Assembly: GCA_030062745.1 (NCBI GenBank)
Contig: CP099851.1
Coordinates: 6,387,661-6,451,660 of the forward strand
Source: Capitulum mitella
Lineage: Eukaryota > Arthropoda > Thecostraca > Pollicipedomorpha > Pollicipedidae
Direction: 5' to 3'
DNA: 64,000 bases
Below the pieces are notes generated by a model. That model saw nothing but the letters and a program-made list of their open reading frames with translations, was not told the origin of the DNA and made no database searches. Both the position numbers and the translations under genes were made by a program. Each line of letters begins with the position of its first letter. Position 1 is the first letter of the stretch. Shown piece after piece: positions 1 through 12,250 of this stretch.

Positions 1-1624
1 GCTATTGCAATTATTAACTGTCGTCACTGATCTGAACGCTCCAGCAGATCCGGACTGCGGTACCAACAGGACAACGTGTCAAGATGATCCTGGATATATG
101 TTGACACGTATTGTGTCAACATATATCCAGTGCGCATTTTACTTCATGCTTTAGCTAACTGCGTAACCGGTTTCTTCGGTCGGTCATTGCAAAACAGTAC
201 TACTAAGCCAAAAACCTGATAATTGGTGATGCTGAGCTCGCTTCGTCTTACATTGGTGCACCGTCGGCAACGTTTTGCGTCATGTCAAAGCTCTGTGTCT
301 GTGACGTTTTTCGCCTATCATCGAGTAGATTTGCATCTCAGACAACCAAATAAATTCTGGCAAGATTTCAACTTTTCCTCACAGTTTTGTCCTTGAATGT
401 TTGGTCCATCTGCATTTATGTTGTGGCAGTTCGGTACTCCCTAACATTTAGCACATGTTGATCACACAGGGATAGCCTAGTTTGATTTCACTTTGTTCAC
501 CTTCACGATTTTTGTCATGACTGTTGTACTCATGCAGGCCTTTGTTTCTGACCCTGGTGCGATATATCTGAATACATCACTAATTGAATAATGATCTCTG
601 TCGTTCTGAGTTGATGGAGAAAAACATAGAGCAAGGGGCAAATGTCGCCCCGACAGTTAGCAGGTTAAATTATGTTGGGATGAAGAATCATGCCGAGCGA
701 GTTTTCACTAACATTCCAACATTACCGTGAGCGGCTTCTCTAGTAGTCGTCCGTCACAGCTCCGGGGATTTGCGCATTTCTTCGCCACGCGAGGTAGTCT
801 GACTCGGACACCAATCTCATTGGCGTGGGTATGTTCCGACTCCCGGAAAACGCGCAATTGGTCTGGTAAACTGGCTCAATACACGCCACATGGATGGTGT
901 CTGAAGCTTGACGTTCCATTTCCAAACTCGAGTGTTTTTGCGCCTTGGCCAAGCGCTACATTGAACAGGGCCTCTCCAGTCTGAGAACACTGCGTAACGT
1001 CATGACCCAGCCCGGGCAGAAGTGAAGACACTGGTCACGTTCCATCCTGGCCATACTCTCTGAGCCAGGGCTTTGTCTAACACGTTAATTGGGGGCGGGC
1101 TCGGTCCCGCAGTCGATTTGTCAGCCTTCGCAGTCCAGGCGAAAATGGGACACTGGGGGCAGGAGGGTTGGAATGCTCGAAATCATAAAGTCTTATGTAG
1201 GGTCTAGTCATGGATCATTTACAACGGGATTGGCCGCTCGCGGGTTTATCCACTCTCCTCGGCACCAGCGCGCGGACCTCCTGCCATCTAGTGGGAGAAT
1301 TGTCATTATGAGGGCCGCGCACGCGGCCGCTGATCATCACAGGGTTGTATGGTCATTCGTAACAGGGTAACGATCACACGGTGTGGTTTGTAGAAGACTT
1401 AAAAAGAAATCGGAGGTTAACCCCTTTTACGTCACCTAGGCCAGTGACCTGACACCATCGGGAATTGAGAATTCTACAGGACACGCGCAAGGATGCACGC
1501 GCTGTTTTTTCCTTTCATCAGAACTCCTTGAGAAGGAGTGTTGAAACGCCCCCCGTTGAGGGACGATTAAAAGTCAGTGGTTTGGGATCCGTGCTTTGCT
1601 AGTCGCTAATCGCAGGTCATCATC
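1..1624. other. Stretch without a supported gene
   Basis: No open frame here shows a recognisable domain, and none combines with splice signals into a convincing exon. The sequence is mixed, moderately GC-rich DNA with no clear tandem structure. It looks like intergenic or deep intronic DNA. Confidence 0.5.
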
Positions 1625-2060
1625 CTTTTACCACCACTGAGGGGCTCCAGTGTACCTCGGGGTCCATTGGAACTCAGGGACCCCTGTGGCTGAAGTTAAA
1701 GGTCCATTGGCTTTCATATAGTCCCTGGATACACCAAGGGTCCCCGACCCTCTCCAGAACACTCTCTACACGTCTGGAGGTCTTCGGACTTGACCAGTGA
1801 CCCTCTGTGTATTTCGGGACCCACTGTAAGTCAGGCCCTCCTGTGACTTTTAGGAGCCCATTGGGGCCCCTGAATTTCAAAGGGCTCCCAGACATACCGA
1901 GGTCCCCTGGCCCTCTTTGGGATGTCCTGTACATATCTAGAGGGTGTTTGGTGCTAACCGTGGGCCCTCTGTGCATTTCGCGTCATATGGAAGCCAGGGC
2001 TTCCGGCCAGGATTTCAGGCCTGGATTAGGGTGCCTCTGGAAGTCAGGACTGACATCCTC
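1625..2060. repeat. Degenerate array of about 30-bp units
   Basis: Motifs such as GGGACCCCTG, GGTCCATTGG and GGGCCCCTG recur roughly every 30 bases with heavy divergence. The texture is the same as in the 2-kb array at 56760-58800, suggesting one repeat class at two places. The short frames across it are repeat-derived and not called as genes. Confidence 0.5.
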
Positions 2061-2112
2061 CAGGTATGTACATGTGTTTCTATGGGGCCAGTGGCCTTTT
2101 GGTCACAGCTTT

Positions 2113-2310
2113 TAGACCTATTCCACGCGGGGGAGGCAAATCTTGCTCCTCCCACAGGTTTTTCGCTCGCCACTCTCGGGTTTCTAGGAACTGCTTCGCA
2201 AAACTTCGTGGCTTTTCTCAAATATGTTTTCATACCTTGTGACGGAATGTCAAAAAAATTATTCATCCAGAAGGCAATTCCAGGAAGCGTTTTTAGGAGG
2301 TATGTTTGAG
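2113..2310 (+). mobile_element. Diverged end of the TTAA-type MITE family
   Basis: This segment reads ACCTATTCCACGCGGGGGAGG, then a G-run/C-run hairpin, then CTCTCGGGTTT, AACTTCGTGGCTTTTCTC, TTGTGACGGAATGTC and GGCAATTCCAGGAAGCGTTTTTAGGAGGTA. The order and spacing follow the left end of the intact element at 4364-4560 (CCCTATTCCCGG, hairpin, CTCGGGTTTT, CACGAAACTTGGTCACTTTT, GTGACAAAATTTC, CAACGTTTTTGGGAGGCAC). It looks like an old, truncated or related copy. Confidence 0.55.
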
Positions 2311-2724
2311 GAATAGCGCGCTTTCTGGAGATCGCGCACTTCTAACTGATCTTGTACTTCTTTGTTTTTGATGTCCTTTGTAATGTCAGGAAGAGTTCAA
2401 ATGACCGAAATATTTGTAATCTGCACACTTGAAGTATTTTAAGAAAACGTTTGGTCAATGGCGGATCTGGGTGCGTGTAAATGAACGCATTTATATTTTT
2501 TCCCAAGAGTTGTTATTTGTTATATGTTTCCCAAGACTCATTATATGCGTAAAACAATGCTTACGTGTGATATAGACATGCTATGCTGATTTACGTACAT
2601 AATCGACTTGTATATGCAGCCAGGGGTGTCTTTAGGCGTCGATATTTGGGTAAAATTTTCGTCCAAGAACTTTTTCAGGGGGCCTAACAGACATCTGAAT
2701 CTTTGTAATGTGATAGTGCCACAG

Positions 2725-2759
2725 ACACACACACACACACACAGATATATATATATATC

Positions 2760-2790
<31 letters not shown>

Positions 2791-2792
2791 AT
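2725..2792. repeat. (CA)n/(TA)n microsatellite
   Basis: About 18 bases of CA repeat pass directly into about 50 bases of TA repeat with one interruption. Short frames across it are artefacts. Confidence 0.95.
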
Positions 2793-3969
2793 TGCAATAG
2801 ATAGATATAATCAAATATAATTTATTTGAATGAAAACAGGAATCAGTAGCGACTCCAGGAAAATGCCAAGGAGAGTACTTCCTGTGTTCTTATACCAGGG
2901 AAATTATGATTTAATTTGCAGAAAAAAAACACAGCTGTCATCGTGCAGTTACTGATTTTTCTTTTCTGCTACCTGGATCTGCGCTTGAAAACTTTCAAAG
3001 CGTGCATAAAATGGCATAAATGTGCAGATCAGAACATATGACAAAAATCTCATTTTCCTAAACATTATCCCCTTTTAGATGCTTGGTTACACCTGCTATT
3101 CTACTATTTCAAAATGCGATCCGCTCATGATCCCAAAATGCGAATTTGAAGCACATTACGGAAAAGTATTCGCAGTGTATTTGAACATGATAACCAAATG
3201 CCAATAGCTCACCATGAAGAAATTTACCCCCTCTTTTTCTGGTATCCGGATCCAACTATGGGCATTTGTCATATGTGAGCAATACCGCATGTGACACATA
3301 CGGAAAGGTTTTCCGGGAAATAAGTTCGCCGGATTCAAAATATGTTCTAGAATGAATGATTTTTTCCAAAAGCGTTTACCCCTTTTCATTTGCTCTGGAT
3401 GCGGCGAACAATTTTGAATTTTGAAAATCGAGGGCGTTCCAAGACAAACTGACCATCCACGTACCACATTTAACACACCATAGTCTCAAGCTTTCCTGAA
3501 TTTCGGTCCGTTGGTATCTTTTCCTTACGTCGTTTCCGTTTGTTTTTCGTCGAAGCTGGTAGTCTGATACCTAATACCAAGACTTCATGTTTCCATATTT
3601 CAACTCGTAGTGGCAAACGGCTTTTGTGATAGAGCAATTTAATTTTGTTCCTAATTTGAGGATTTTTGGCCAAATTTTGGGTGAAATAATGTGTATTATA
3701 TCAATAACCAGACCATATCTTCAAAAACTGGTTGTATAGGAAGATTTCGAGATTTGCTTTACAATTTCATTGTGGTGCGTTAACTTAAATCAATGTTCAG
3801 TCTTTAGCTTTAATTTTTAGCACTAAAAACTGTACTGTTACACCCGTTAAATTTCTCTGCATTTGCATTTACGCTCAAGAATCCAATGCCCATCAAATGA
3901 AACCATTCCACACTTCGCTCCTCGGTACCAGGCGCCTTTCTTCTGCAAAGCTTCCGCATTTGCTTGCAT
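2793..3969. other. AT-rich stretch without a supported gene
   Basis: Frames across 3156-3673 have no recognisable domain and no codon-like composition. I see no RNA gene and no clear repeat. Confidence 0.5.
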
Positions 3970-3973
3970 TTAA

Positions 3974-6191
3974 CCCTATTCCCGGAGTGCTAGACGGTAT
4001 GGCCGGTTCCCGGGCGGGGAATCCGCCCCCCCCCCTGAAATCTCGAGAACTACACGTCCGATATCATTGCAGCAAACGGCAATCGATTCGTCATGATGTA
4101 AATTACTTTTTTAAGGAGTTTCCAAAATCTTCGAGGGGTGGATGCACAGGGCAAACAAGTCATATGGGAGATATTTTTGGACTTCTTATAAGTCTGTTGT
4201 TCATCGACTGATTTTCATGAAATTTGCATGAACTGAGAGACCATGGATGGGAATTTTACCACTGGCCCATACGTTCCAAATTCTGGGAAAATTCATAGGC
4301 GTTCATAGGGTTTTCAAAATGAGAGGGCAAGTTCTTCAAAAACCCAAGTGACAAAAATGTTAACCCTATTCCCGGCAGGGGGGGCGGAATCCGCCCCCCC
4401 CCCCTCGGGTTTTTTGCTTGCCAATTCCAGGCTTTTTAACGCAGCTCCACGAAACTTGGTCACTTTTCCTAGCTATTCCTTCTACGCGCTGTGACAAAAT
4501 TTCGAAAATCTATTTTGCTCAGGGGCGGAGCCAGGCAACGTTTTTGGGAGGCACCTCAGGTCATTTTTGGCCATGTTGAGGGTAAAAGGAAAATGTCTGC
4601 CAAAAACAGAGTTTTTGAGATAGAACTTAAAACTTTATATGAATGTATAGCTCAATAGTTGGGCAATGTGCATATGTAATTTTGTTTATCTGAGGTCACT
4701 TTACAAAGTCAGGTCAGGGTCAAAAGTCAAAATTTGTTTTTTCGCAATTATTTTGACGCCGTTCTTTCAAATGCCAAACCCGGAATATATATGACGCAGA
4801 AGAGTGCCCTCTACTTGTGTATCAGGTTTCAGCTTGATATCAGGTCGGGTCACGGAGCTATGACCTAAAATGTCAGTGCGCGTACCCTATATCGCAAAAA
4901 CCAAAAAATGAATTTTTTGGAATAGAGTGAATTCAATCGATTAAAAACGTTTACAGATAATATTGAATGCACACGGCATCATTCCAGGTGACCCCAAGGT
5001 CACTGGAGGTCTTTAGGTCAAAGGTCACAAGTTGATCTGAAGACGTATGACCATGACAGTCCCCTTTTTTATGTCCTGGCACCGCCTATGCTAACATTAT
5101 ACAAACATTGTAATGCGATTTGTACTTCTTTAGCATAACATGACTAGCGAAGCTAAAAAGTGTTTTGGCCTCTTTTGTTCATTCCGTTATTAGAAACTAT
5201 CCCCTATTTTTGAAACCCTGTGAACGCCCATGAATTTTCTCAAAATTTCAGATTTGCAGAGCCATGGTAAAAGCCCTATCCATAATCTCTCGTTTCATGC
5301 CAGTTTCATCGAAATCGGTCCATAAACAACGGAGTTATAAGAAATCAAAAAGTACCCCCCATTTTGACATTTTTGGCCCCCTGTATCCACAAATTTCAAA
5401 ATTTTGAAAATTTCTTTTTATAAAAATGTAGTTCACGTCACGGCAAATCGATTGCCGTTTGTTGTGATGAAATCGGATAAGTAGTTCTCGAGATCTTAAG
5501 GGGGGCCGAATCCTCCCCCCTGCCGGGAATCGGCCATACCGTCTAGCCCTCCGGGAATAGGGTTAAAAGAACTTTTTGAGCTCTTGCTAGTCATGCTGCG
5601 CTGAACACGTACAAATCGCATTACATTGGCTGTGTAATGTTAGCACAGGCGGTGCTAGGGACGTGAAAAGGGGGAAAATGTTATGGTCACATGTTCATCA
5701 GGTCACCTGATGAACTTGACTTTAAATGACTTCCAGTGACCTTAGAGTCACATTGAATAATTTTGGGTGCATTTCATATTGTTTGAAAACGTTTCCAACA
5801 TTTGAATTCACTCAATTTATTATAAAACTCCATTTTACGGCTGTTGTGATATGGGGTAGGCGCACTGACATCTTAGTGACCCGACCTTGATATCAACTGA
5901 AACTTGGTAAACAAATAGAGGGCACCTTTCTACGTCATGCATATTCCGGGTTTAGTATTTGGAAAAATAGCGCATAAATTATTACTATGAAGCCAAATTT
6001 TGACTTCTGGCCTTGGCCTGACATTGTAAAATGATCTCAGATATGCAAAATTATACGTGTATGCTTGCCCAACTATTTACCCATACACCCATGTAAAGTT
6101 TCATGTTCTATGTTAAAACGCTCTTTTTGGCAGCCGTTTTTTTCTACCCTTAGCAGGACCAAAAATAACCTGAGGTGCCACCCAAAAAGGA
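3974..6191 (+). mobile_element. Older TTAA-type (piggyBac-like) MITE, interrupted by a nested copy
   Basis: The left end follows a TTAA at 3970-3973 and begins CCCTATTCCCGGAG. The body matches the copy at 62979-64000 in the same order. It runs to 4359, is broken by a second element (4364-5562), and resumes at 5567 with AAAGAACTTTTTGAGC, the next part of the family sequence. It can be followed to the conserved GAGGTGCCACCCAAAAA at about 6191. There the right end is lost and unrelated DNA begins. No transposase frame is present. The length without the insertion is about 1 kb. Confidence 0.8.
4364..5562 (-). mobile_element. Complete TTAA-type MITE nested in reverse orientation
   Basis: The element is 1199 bp, flanked by TTAA at 4360-4363 and 5563-5566. 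Both ends begin CCCTATTCCCGG when read inward, followed by a hairpin of G-runs and C-runs. TTAA duplication and CCC-starting inverted ends are the hallmark of piggyBac-superfamily elements. There is no transposase, so it would need one in trans. The left end lacks a spacer of about 28 bases (with CTAGACGGTATGG) that is present in the right end and in the other copies, so the two TIRs differ in length. Read on the minus strand it is colinear with 62979-64000. Confidence 0.85.
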
Positions 6192-8742
6192 CTCGACGGA
6201 CGAACGGAATGACGCTCTCCGGAGTTCGATGTCGTGACACCGCAACGGACTCGACCGAAAGTACGGTCAGGTGACTGAGTTCAACTGATCATATCCAGCA
6301 GCTTCGTTCTTTTACTTCTGTTTCGAGGTGCGAGGTTTGTCGGTTGTCGATTGGTTGTCGATTGAACCGACTGGGAAGATTATGTGCTCCTTTTAACCCG
6401 CCCGCACCAGTCGTCAGATCGAACTTTCTCGTACGGCGGGGGGGGATTAAACACCCTCCTTCCCCTTTCCACTCGCGAACGGTAGCCATAGAAAAGAAAT
6501 AAAAACGCAGTTGGATGGGCTTTAAAAGTAGAGCTTACATCGTGAAAAACAAGTCACTTATGCTAAAAAGCATCCTTGTGATTCTCAAATAAGTTTGTGG
6601 TTAAACAACGCGTGCTTCCGCCCTTGTCACGCAGCAGCAGGCGAAGCCTGCCTGCCGCCGCACCCTGTCAGCCCATTCGTTCTAGCAGAGGAGCAGAGAA
6701 GGAGACAAGCAGCATACTGCCTTCTTTGTTCTTCAAAGCATAGTTATGAGCATAATTTGCAAGAAGACAAGACGGCGCTGTACTTGACGTGCTCTGTAAT
6801 GGACAGGGCTTGGAGCGCACACCACGACCCCTAATTGGTATATCTATATCCCGAAATACGCCAAAATAGTGAAAAAGCATCCTCCGTGTCTTTTATACCT
6901 CCTAAGCAAACCTTTTTTAGGCTGAAATACGTCCTTGAATCCAAATGATCTTCAGTGACTTCAAGTGACCTTGACTCCCTGCTGTTGTGTTGTTAGTGGA
7001 AAACATCAGGGTTATTTGGGGCGAAAAAGGCAATTCATGCCATAAAACTAAAAAAGGTCGTCCCAAACTGCTTACAATTAGCTCAGAAGCGAGACGGAAA
7101 AACACGGAGAATAGCTTTGACCTCGGCCTGACCAAAGCATTCACTGATGTCAGACATTTTTTCTCTCATGCTCATGGGAACCTGCTCATGGGACCGCCGG
7201 GAAAAGGATAAAAATGGGCCTTCCTAGTGAGAGAGCTAAGAAACTAACCAAAAAGCCATCACAGCTATTTCTGCGTGCCCGGGGCAACAATGATACCATC
7301 TTGAGTCAGAAGTTACCCGCAGCTCAATCTGTGTCGCATACAGTATTTTCTGAACAAGTGGTCACCGATCTCAAGCTACAGTGCCAAACACAGTCATCGT
7401 ATTGTTCTATGAAGAATATTTCAATGCGGATGTGGTGAAAAGCATGTAAACTAATCTCATTTCCATAGTTCTCGGTCTGTTTTGGCACCCAAGCCGACTG
7501 TACTCTGCACCGCCTCGACGACATCGACTGAAAAATTGGATTTTTTTTTTTTAAGCTTGCGTTCCATTCCGTCGCGAGCGATACCGAGTATTTCTTGTAC
7601 CTGCATTTGTATCCAATGTTTGATCATAACAAAACCACCTGATAAGCTGACACGCATACCATAAGCCATTTATACCATTAATCCTGATACCAGTTTCCGC
7701 CGATAGCTGATAAGGAAATACTCTGCGAGGATATTTTCAGCCAATATGCCGTGAATTATACCTGTATGTACAGTGCTAAACATGAAAATAGGAAACTTTC
7801 TCGATTTAGACAAATCAGAACCTTCCGGAAACATTTTATCTGTTCGCATTTTTAATCGGAATCGCTTTCCGCATCCGCAAAAGCTGACGTTGAAAATAGA
7901 ATACAGAGTCAAAAAGAAACCAAAAGAAAATTTGGAAAATACGAATACCTCATATCGCAACATTTCAGCCTCATCGCATCGATATCCAGTTTTTGAAAAT
8001 GTGATGAATGATTTCTGAAATAATGCACATTATCTCTCCATGAGTTTGGTCAAAAATCGTCAAATTTCAAATTTCAAATTGCTCTGGGGCAAAAATCGCT
8101 CATCAGAGGAAGGTGAGAAGAGGAAATCCGACATCCTAGCCACAGATTACCCCGCAGGACGAAACTTCATCACAATTTGACACTATGGTGTGTTATTTCC
8201 ATTGGTCGATCTCACATGGAATGCCCCATCGACCTGGTCCTAACATGTGTCAGGAAGAGGTCGGTATCTATTCTCGGCAGAATGACTCGAAATAGCACAA
8301 AATTGGCCTGAATTGTGATCAGGAAGTTCACATAAGTAAACCCCATTTGTACGCTCGTTCTGAACCCTTCATCCACATTTTCGATGTTTTCAGCATTTGC
8401 TTTTTGAAATGTAGATCTCGGCACAGGCCATCGAACGCCTTTTTCTCTAGGAAATCGGGCCATTAGTTTTCGATATTGGGGGAATCTGTCCCCCCCCCCG
8501 CCCAGCATGGAATCATACATAGCGGGCACGAGAACGAAATAGGGTTAACTCAGCGACCACACCCTAAAACAGGGTCGCGGGTAGACTTCAAGTCAGTCGA
8601 TTCACTTTCTAATTTCCAGAAGCGGGAAACTGATTTTGATTCAGACTCAACGCATTTTTTTAAGTGAGTCCATTCAGTTCGAGTCCATGGTCGTAAGTCA
8701 ATCAATTTCGTTTTGATTAAGTTCAGAACGATGTAGATGTCA
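6192..8742. other. Stretch without a supported gene, with a MITE-like end near 8545
   Basis: Around 8478-8545 there is a G-run, a C-run and then GAAATAGGGTTAA. This resembles the terminal structure of the TTAA-type MITEs seen from the right, but I found no matching left end. Other frames, for example 6595-6834 and 7773-8018, show no recognisable domain. Confidence 0.4.
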
Positions 8743-8743
8743 C

Positions 8744-8799
<56 letters not shown>
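8743..8799. repeat. (TA)n microsatellite
   Basis: An almost pure TA run of about 57 bases. It lies next to the left arm of the inverted repeat at 8811-9713. Confidence 0.95.
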
Positions 8800-8802
<3 letters not shown>

Positions 8803-8810
8803 AACTGTTA

Positions 8811-9713
8811 AATTGTTGTTGATGATCTTATCAAGCAGATTGACATAAACTGGTAAATTGATTCTAGGAGGTTCCTTGGATGCCAAGCACGTATGTTCCA
8901 ACTTCAGGCTCGTCAAACCTACAGTTTCACAGTTACAGTAGTTACTTGACGGTTATAGACGACAATACATTTTTTCTTGAACACTGCAGTACACAAACAC
9001 GAGGATATTTTCAAAAATGTTAAGATGTAAAACATGTAACCTGCTAAGTTTGTCATTGTGCTCTGTGAGTTTTTTGGGAGATGGATTCACGGCCAAACAT
9101 TCTCGGGAAACGCATGTAATTCCCGATTCTGACTCCCTACAGGCTTTAACAGCATCGATTCAGATTCTTATTCACGACAAAAGTGCAAATTTCCGTCTGG
9201 ATTCAGTGTTGATTTGATTTGATTCAGAATCAGGCACAAGCCCGTCGCTGATGACCCTAATTTATTTTTTCAGAGGGAAAATAACAGTTTTGCTACTCCT
9301 AGTCGCTGAAATACTTGAAAATAATGAAATACCTAAAATGCTATAAAACGACAGACAATTGTCCTGAAAACTTGCTGCGCTCAAGTTCCTTCTAGGCCAC
9401 GCTGCCTAATGTCACAAGGCCATGCACTTAAAATAGGTCTTAGAATGAAAAATCATCACGAAAATGGATTCATTGGTCGTTTTGGAACCCAGCGATGTAT
9501 TTTCATCCTGATTCAGTTTGTTTTTCCGGTTTAACAACATGAACGATATCGCGTAACACGCCATTGCCTAAAATGCTGGAGGCAATAACTGTCAGGCTGT
9601 AGGTTTGACGAGCCTGAAATTGGAACATATCTGTCTGGCACCCAAGGCAACTCCTAAGACAAATTTACACCAAAATCTGCTTGATAAGATCATCATCAAC
9701 AATTTTACACTCA
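8811..9713. mobile_element. Foldback element with inverted arms of about 130 bp
   Basis: The arm at about 8811-8946 (TTGTTGATGATCTTATCAAG, then CAGGCTCGTCAAACCTACAG) returns in reverse complement at about 9585-9713 (CTGTAGGTTTGACGAGCCTG, then CTTGATAAGATCATCATCAA). The interior of about 640 bp is AT-rich and has no transposase frame. Arm divergence is moderate. The outer ends and a target duplication are not clear, so this may be a MITE, a foldback element or an old inverted duplication. Confidence 0.6.
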
Positions 9714-11869
9714 TCGGAGCGTAAAATTGCCTTGCTGGCTGTTCGTCTTTTCCCGGAATGCTCCATTTAGTAGTTTCCTTAATACGCCTGATATCGACGA
9801 CCTTTGCTGCCATGAATAAAAAATTCACCTAAATCCTGGTACCGAACCCTGTATTTAGCGGCAGACAGCACGGGCAACGGATCATATGCGGGAGCAAAAC
9901 AATCAGAATGCTAAACGTTGTCAAACCTCCATGCACCTGCAGTTTACAACGCTGAAACTTAACACGGCACCGCCTGGGGGTGTCATATATGTTACCCTCT
10001 CGGTTTTTCTTGAATAACTTCTAAACCGCTAGAGTCAGCCCAACCAAATTTTCCGTGTCTCTTCAACAATCAGTTCTTCATATTTTGACATCAAAACCAT
10101 TTTCGTGCTAGATCAGGTCATAGAGATATTACGTCAAAAGTGAACCCTTGCATGCTTGTTCTTGCCGGTTCAGGCGGTGGTGCGAACATGCTTTTTTGGG
10201 GATATTTGCGAGTATAATGCATGGATTATTGGATTTCCATACGGAACGGTACGCAAAAGGATATACAATCGTGACATGTCAACATTAGAGGTCATGCAGG
10301 GTCACATGCATGATGGCAATTGGACTGATTCGCATTGTGGTTGATGGAAGTTGTTGCCCCTGGCTTTCCTCATCGTTCAAGTCAGACAAACAAATCTATT
10401 TGCGCCTCTTAACAAAGTTCAACAAACGCAACGTGAAGTCATGTCATGTCAGGTCATGTCATAGATAGGTGTCAAAACGAAATGAAATACAACATTGTCT
10501 GTAGAAGATCGTTTAGTAGCAAAAAAAGCAGTTATTGTTCTTGGTTAGAAAAAGAAATTTATTACTATTTGCCCTGGCCGGGCTTGACCCTGACCCGCTA
10601 AAAGGCAGACAGAGCATATTTAATTATCACGAGATGTCATTTCAGTTCTGTACTTGACGCAGTTAAGCATCGCAGCGAGCAATGTTTGCTCTTTGTCAGT
10701 AAGAGTAATGCAACCTTATCTGACTTCACCTTGACTGGCCTTGACTGACTAGACAAGCAGATAATTGAAAACGAATCATAAGAAGATTTCACTTTCATTA
10801 TTTTTCGTCACGTAAATCAAAACGGCTGCAAGTATTGATCTTTGACATGCAAAGTAAGGACCAATATTTCACCTGACCCATTTCAAAAATTCGGCATACA
10901 TTTGATCCAGAAGATCTTGATCTTTCGTTTGATACCCAGCTGAAGGCTCTAAGACCACTATTACCGATGATATGGGGTACAAACTGATGTCAGTTCTTTC
11001 GACGTCGTATCATGCCTGTGACGTCATCAGTCATGTGACCAGGACTTACATGGTATTTTCTGAATCGAAAGACTCAGAGCTGGTGACTGGTGGTTGACCG
11101 GTTCAGATCTGACGGTTAGATCCTGAGATAGCAGAGGGTGGCCATTTTGACACCCTCCAGGCGGTCGCGGATACAAAAAAAGACGTCAGGCGGTGCCGGA
11201 TTAATCAACCTCCTCGATATCCAAAGCACAAAAATGAGAGGAATGTAGCGCTTCTATGCCAGGGTGTTTCAAAAAGCAGCCCCTTCCCCGGGTCCCATTA
11301 TTCAGCCTTGTTAAATGAGAGGCGGGACCTCTGCCGTTTACAAACACAGAACCGGTATATCTTGTGAAGTTTCGGCAAATGTTGCCTTATAGGACTTCGA
11401 CCAGATGAAACCACGCAGCACTATTCTCCTAGCCACTTCAACGGATCATGAACGTTCAGAGCGATGACGTCAGCTCAAAGCAATTCGTCAATAACGCGTG
11501 GTTTGTTGGAGATAAAACAAATGGTTTCTTGGAGATAAAACAGTGTGCAGTAAATGCTCATTATTTGTATTGCCTTTATTGTTCCAACAAACTACAATGG
11601 TCACATTTCCATGAATATTTCAGGTTGCTCCTCCTTTCAGTTGTCTTAAATTGAAATTTAACTGATTGCACCTGTCTTGAAAAAAATGGAAGATTCAAAA
11701 ATCCTGCAAGGCAGGTAGGTACACAACACACTGGGTACGAAGAATTGCAGATGAAGTTCATCAAAGACCCTTTCGCTGTGACTTCATCTGGCAAATAAAG
11801 CTGAGCCTGCAGAACGAGCGGAGAAACCGCGGGCTGGAATCACCAAACATAGGACGGTCCTGGTCTACA
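9714..11869. other. Stretch without a supported gene
   Basis: No frame shows a domain, and there is no tRNA or rRNA signature. The short direct run GTCATGTCATGTCAGGTCATGTCA lies near 10440. Confidence 0.45.
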
Positions 11870-12121
11870 CAGGCCGTCCTGGTAAAGGACGACGCCATGA
11901 CTGGTCGGATCCGCGTGGCGGAATGCCGTCGCGCCCTCTAGAGAGGGCCGCCAAAGAGGGGTGTTGCCGCACTGCCGAGCCGTCTGCGGACCCAGCTCCC
12001 TGGCCGAGCTGCTCCGTCGAGCTGATCAGAAGAGACGGCTGAGGTCGGGAAACACCAGGAAGCGGCCCAGGCCCCGGCCCCGGGTAGCAGAGGGCGCCGG
12101 CACGTCCCTTCACCGGACCAG
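11870..12121. other. CpG- and GC-rich island-like segment
   Basis: GC content rises sharply compared with both flanks and CpG is abundant. It could be a promoter or an untranslated first exon, but I see neither a convincing start exon nor a core promoter motif. It abuts the 43-bp tandem repeat. Confidence 0.35.
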
Positions 12122-12250
12122 GCAGCGGCAGACGCAGAGCCATCGGATACCACACCGTTTCCCCGCAGCGGCAGACGCAGAACCATCGGATACCACACGG
12201 TCTCCCCGCAGCGGCAGACACAGAGCCACCGGTTATCACACGGCATTCCA
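12122..12250. repeat. 43-bp tandem repeat, three copies
   Basis: The unit begins CAGCGGCAGACGCAGAGCCA and ends near TTTCCCCG. Copies start at about 12122, 12165 and 12208 with a few substitutions. Long frames on both strands here come from the repeat. Confidence 0.85.
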
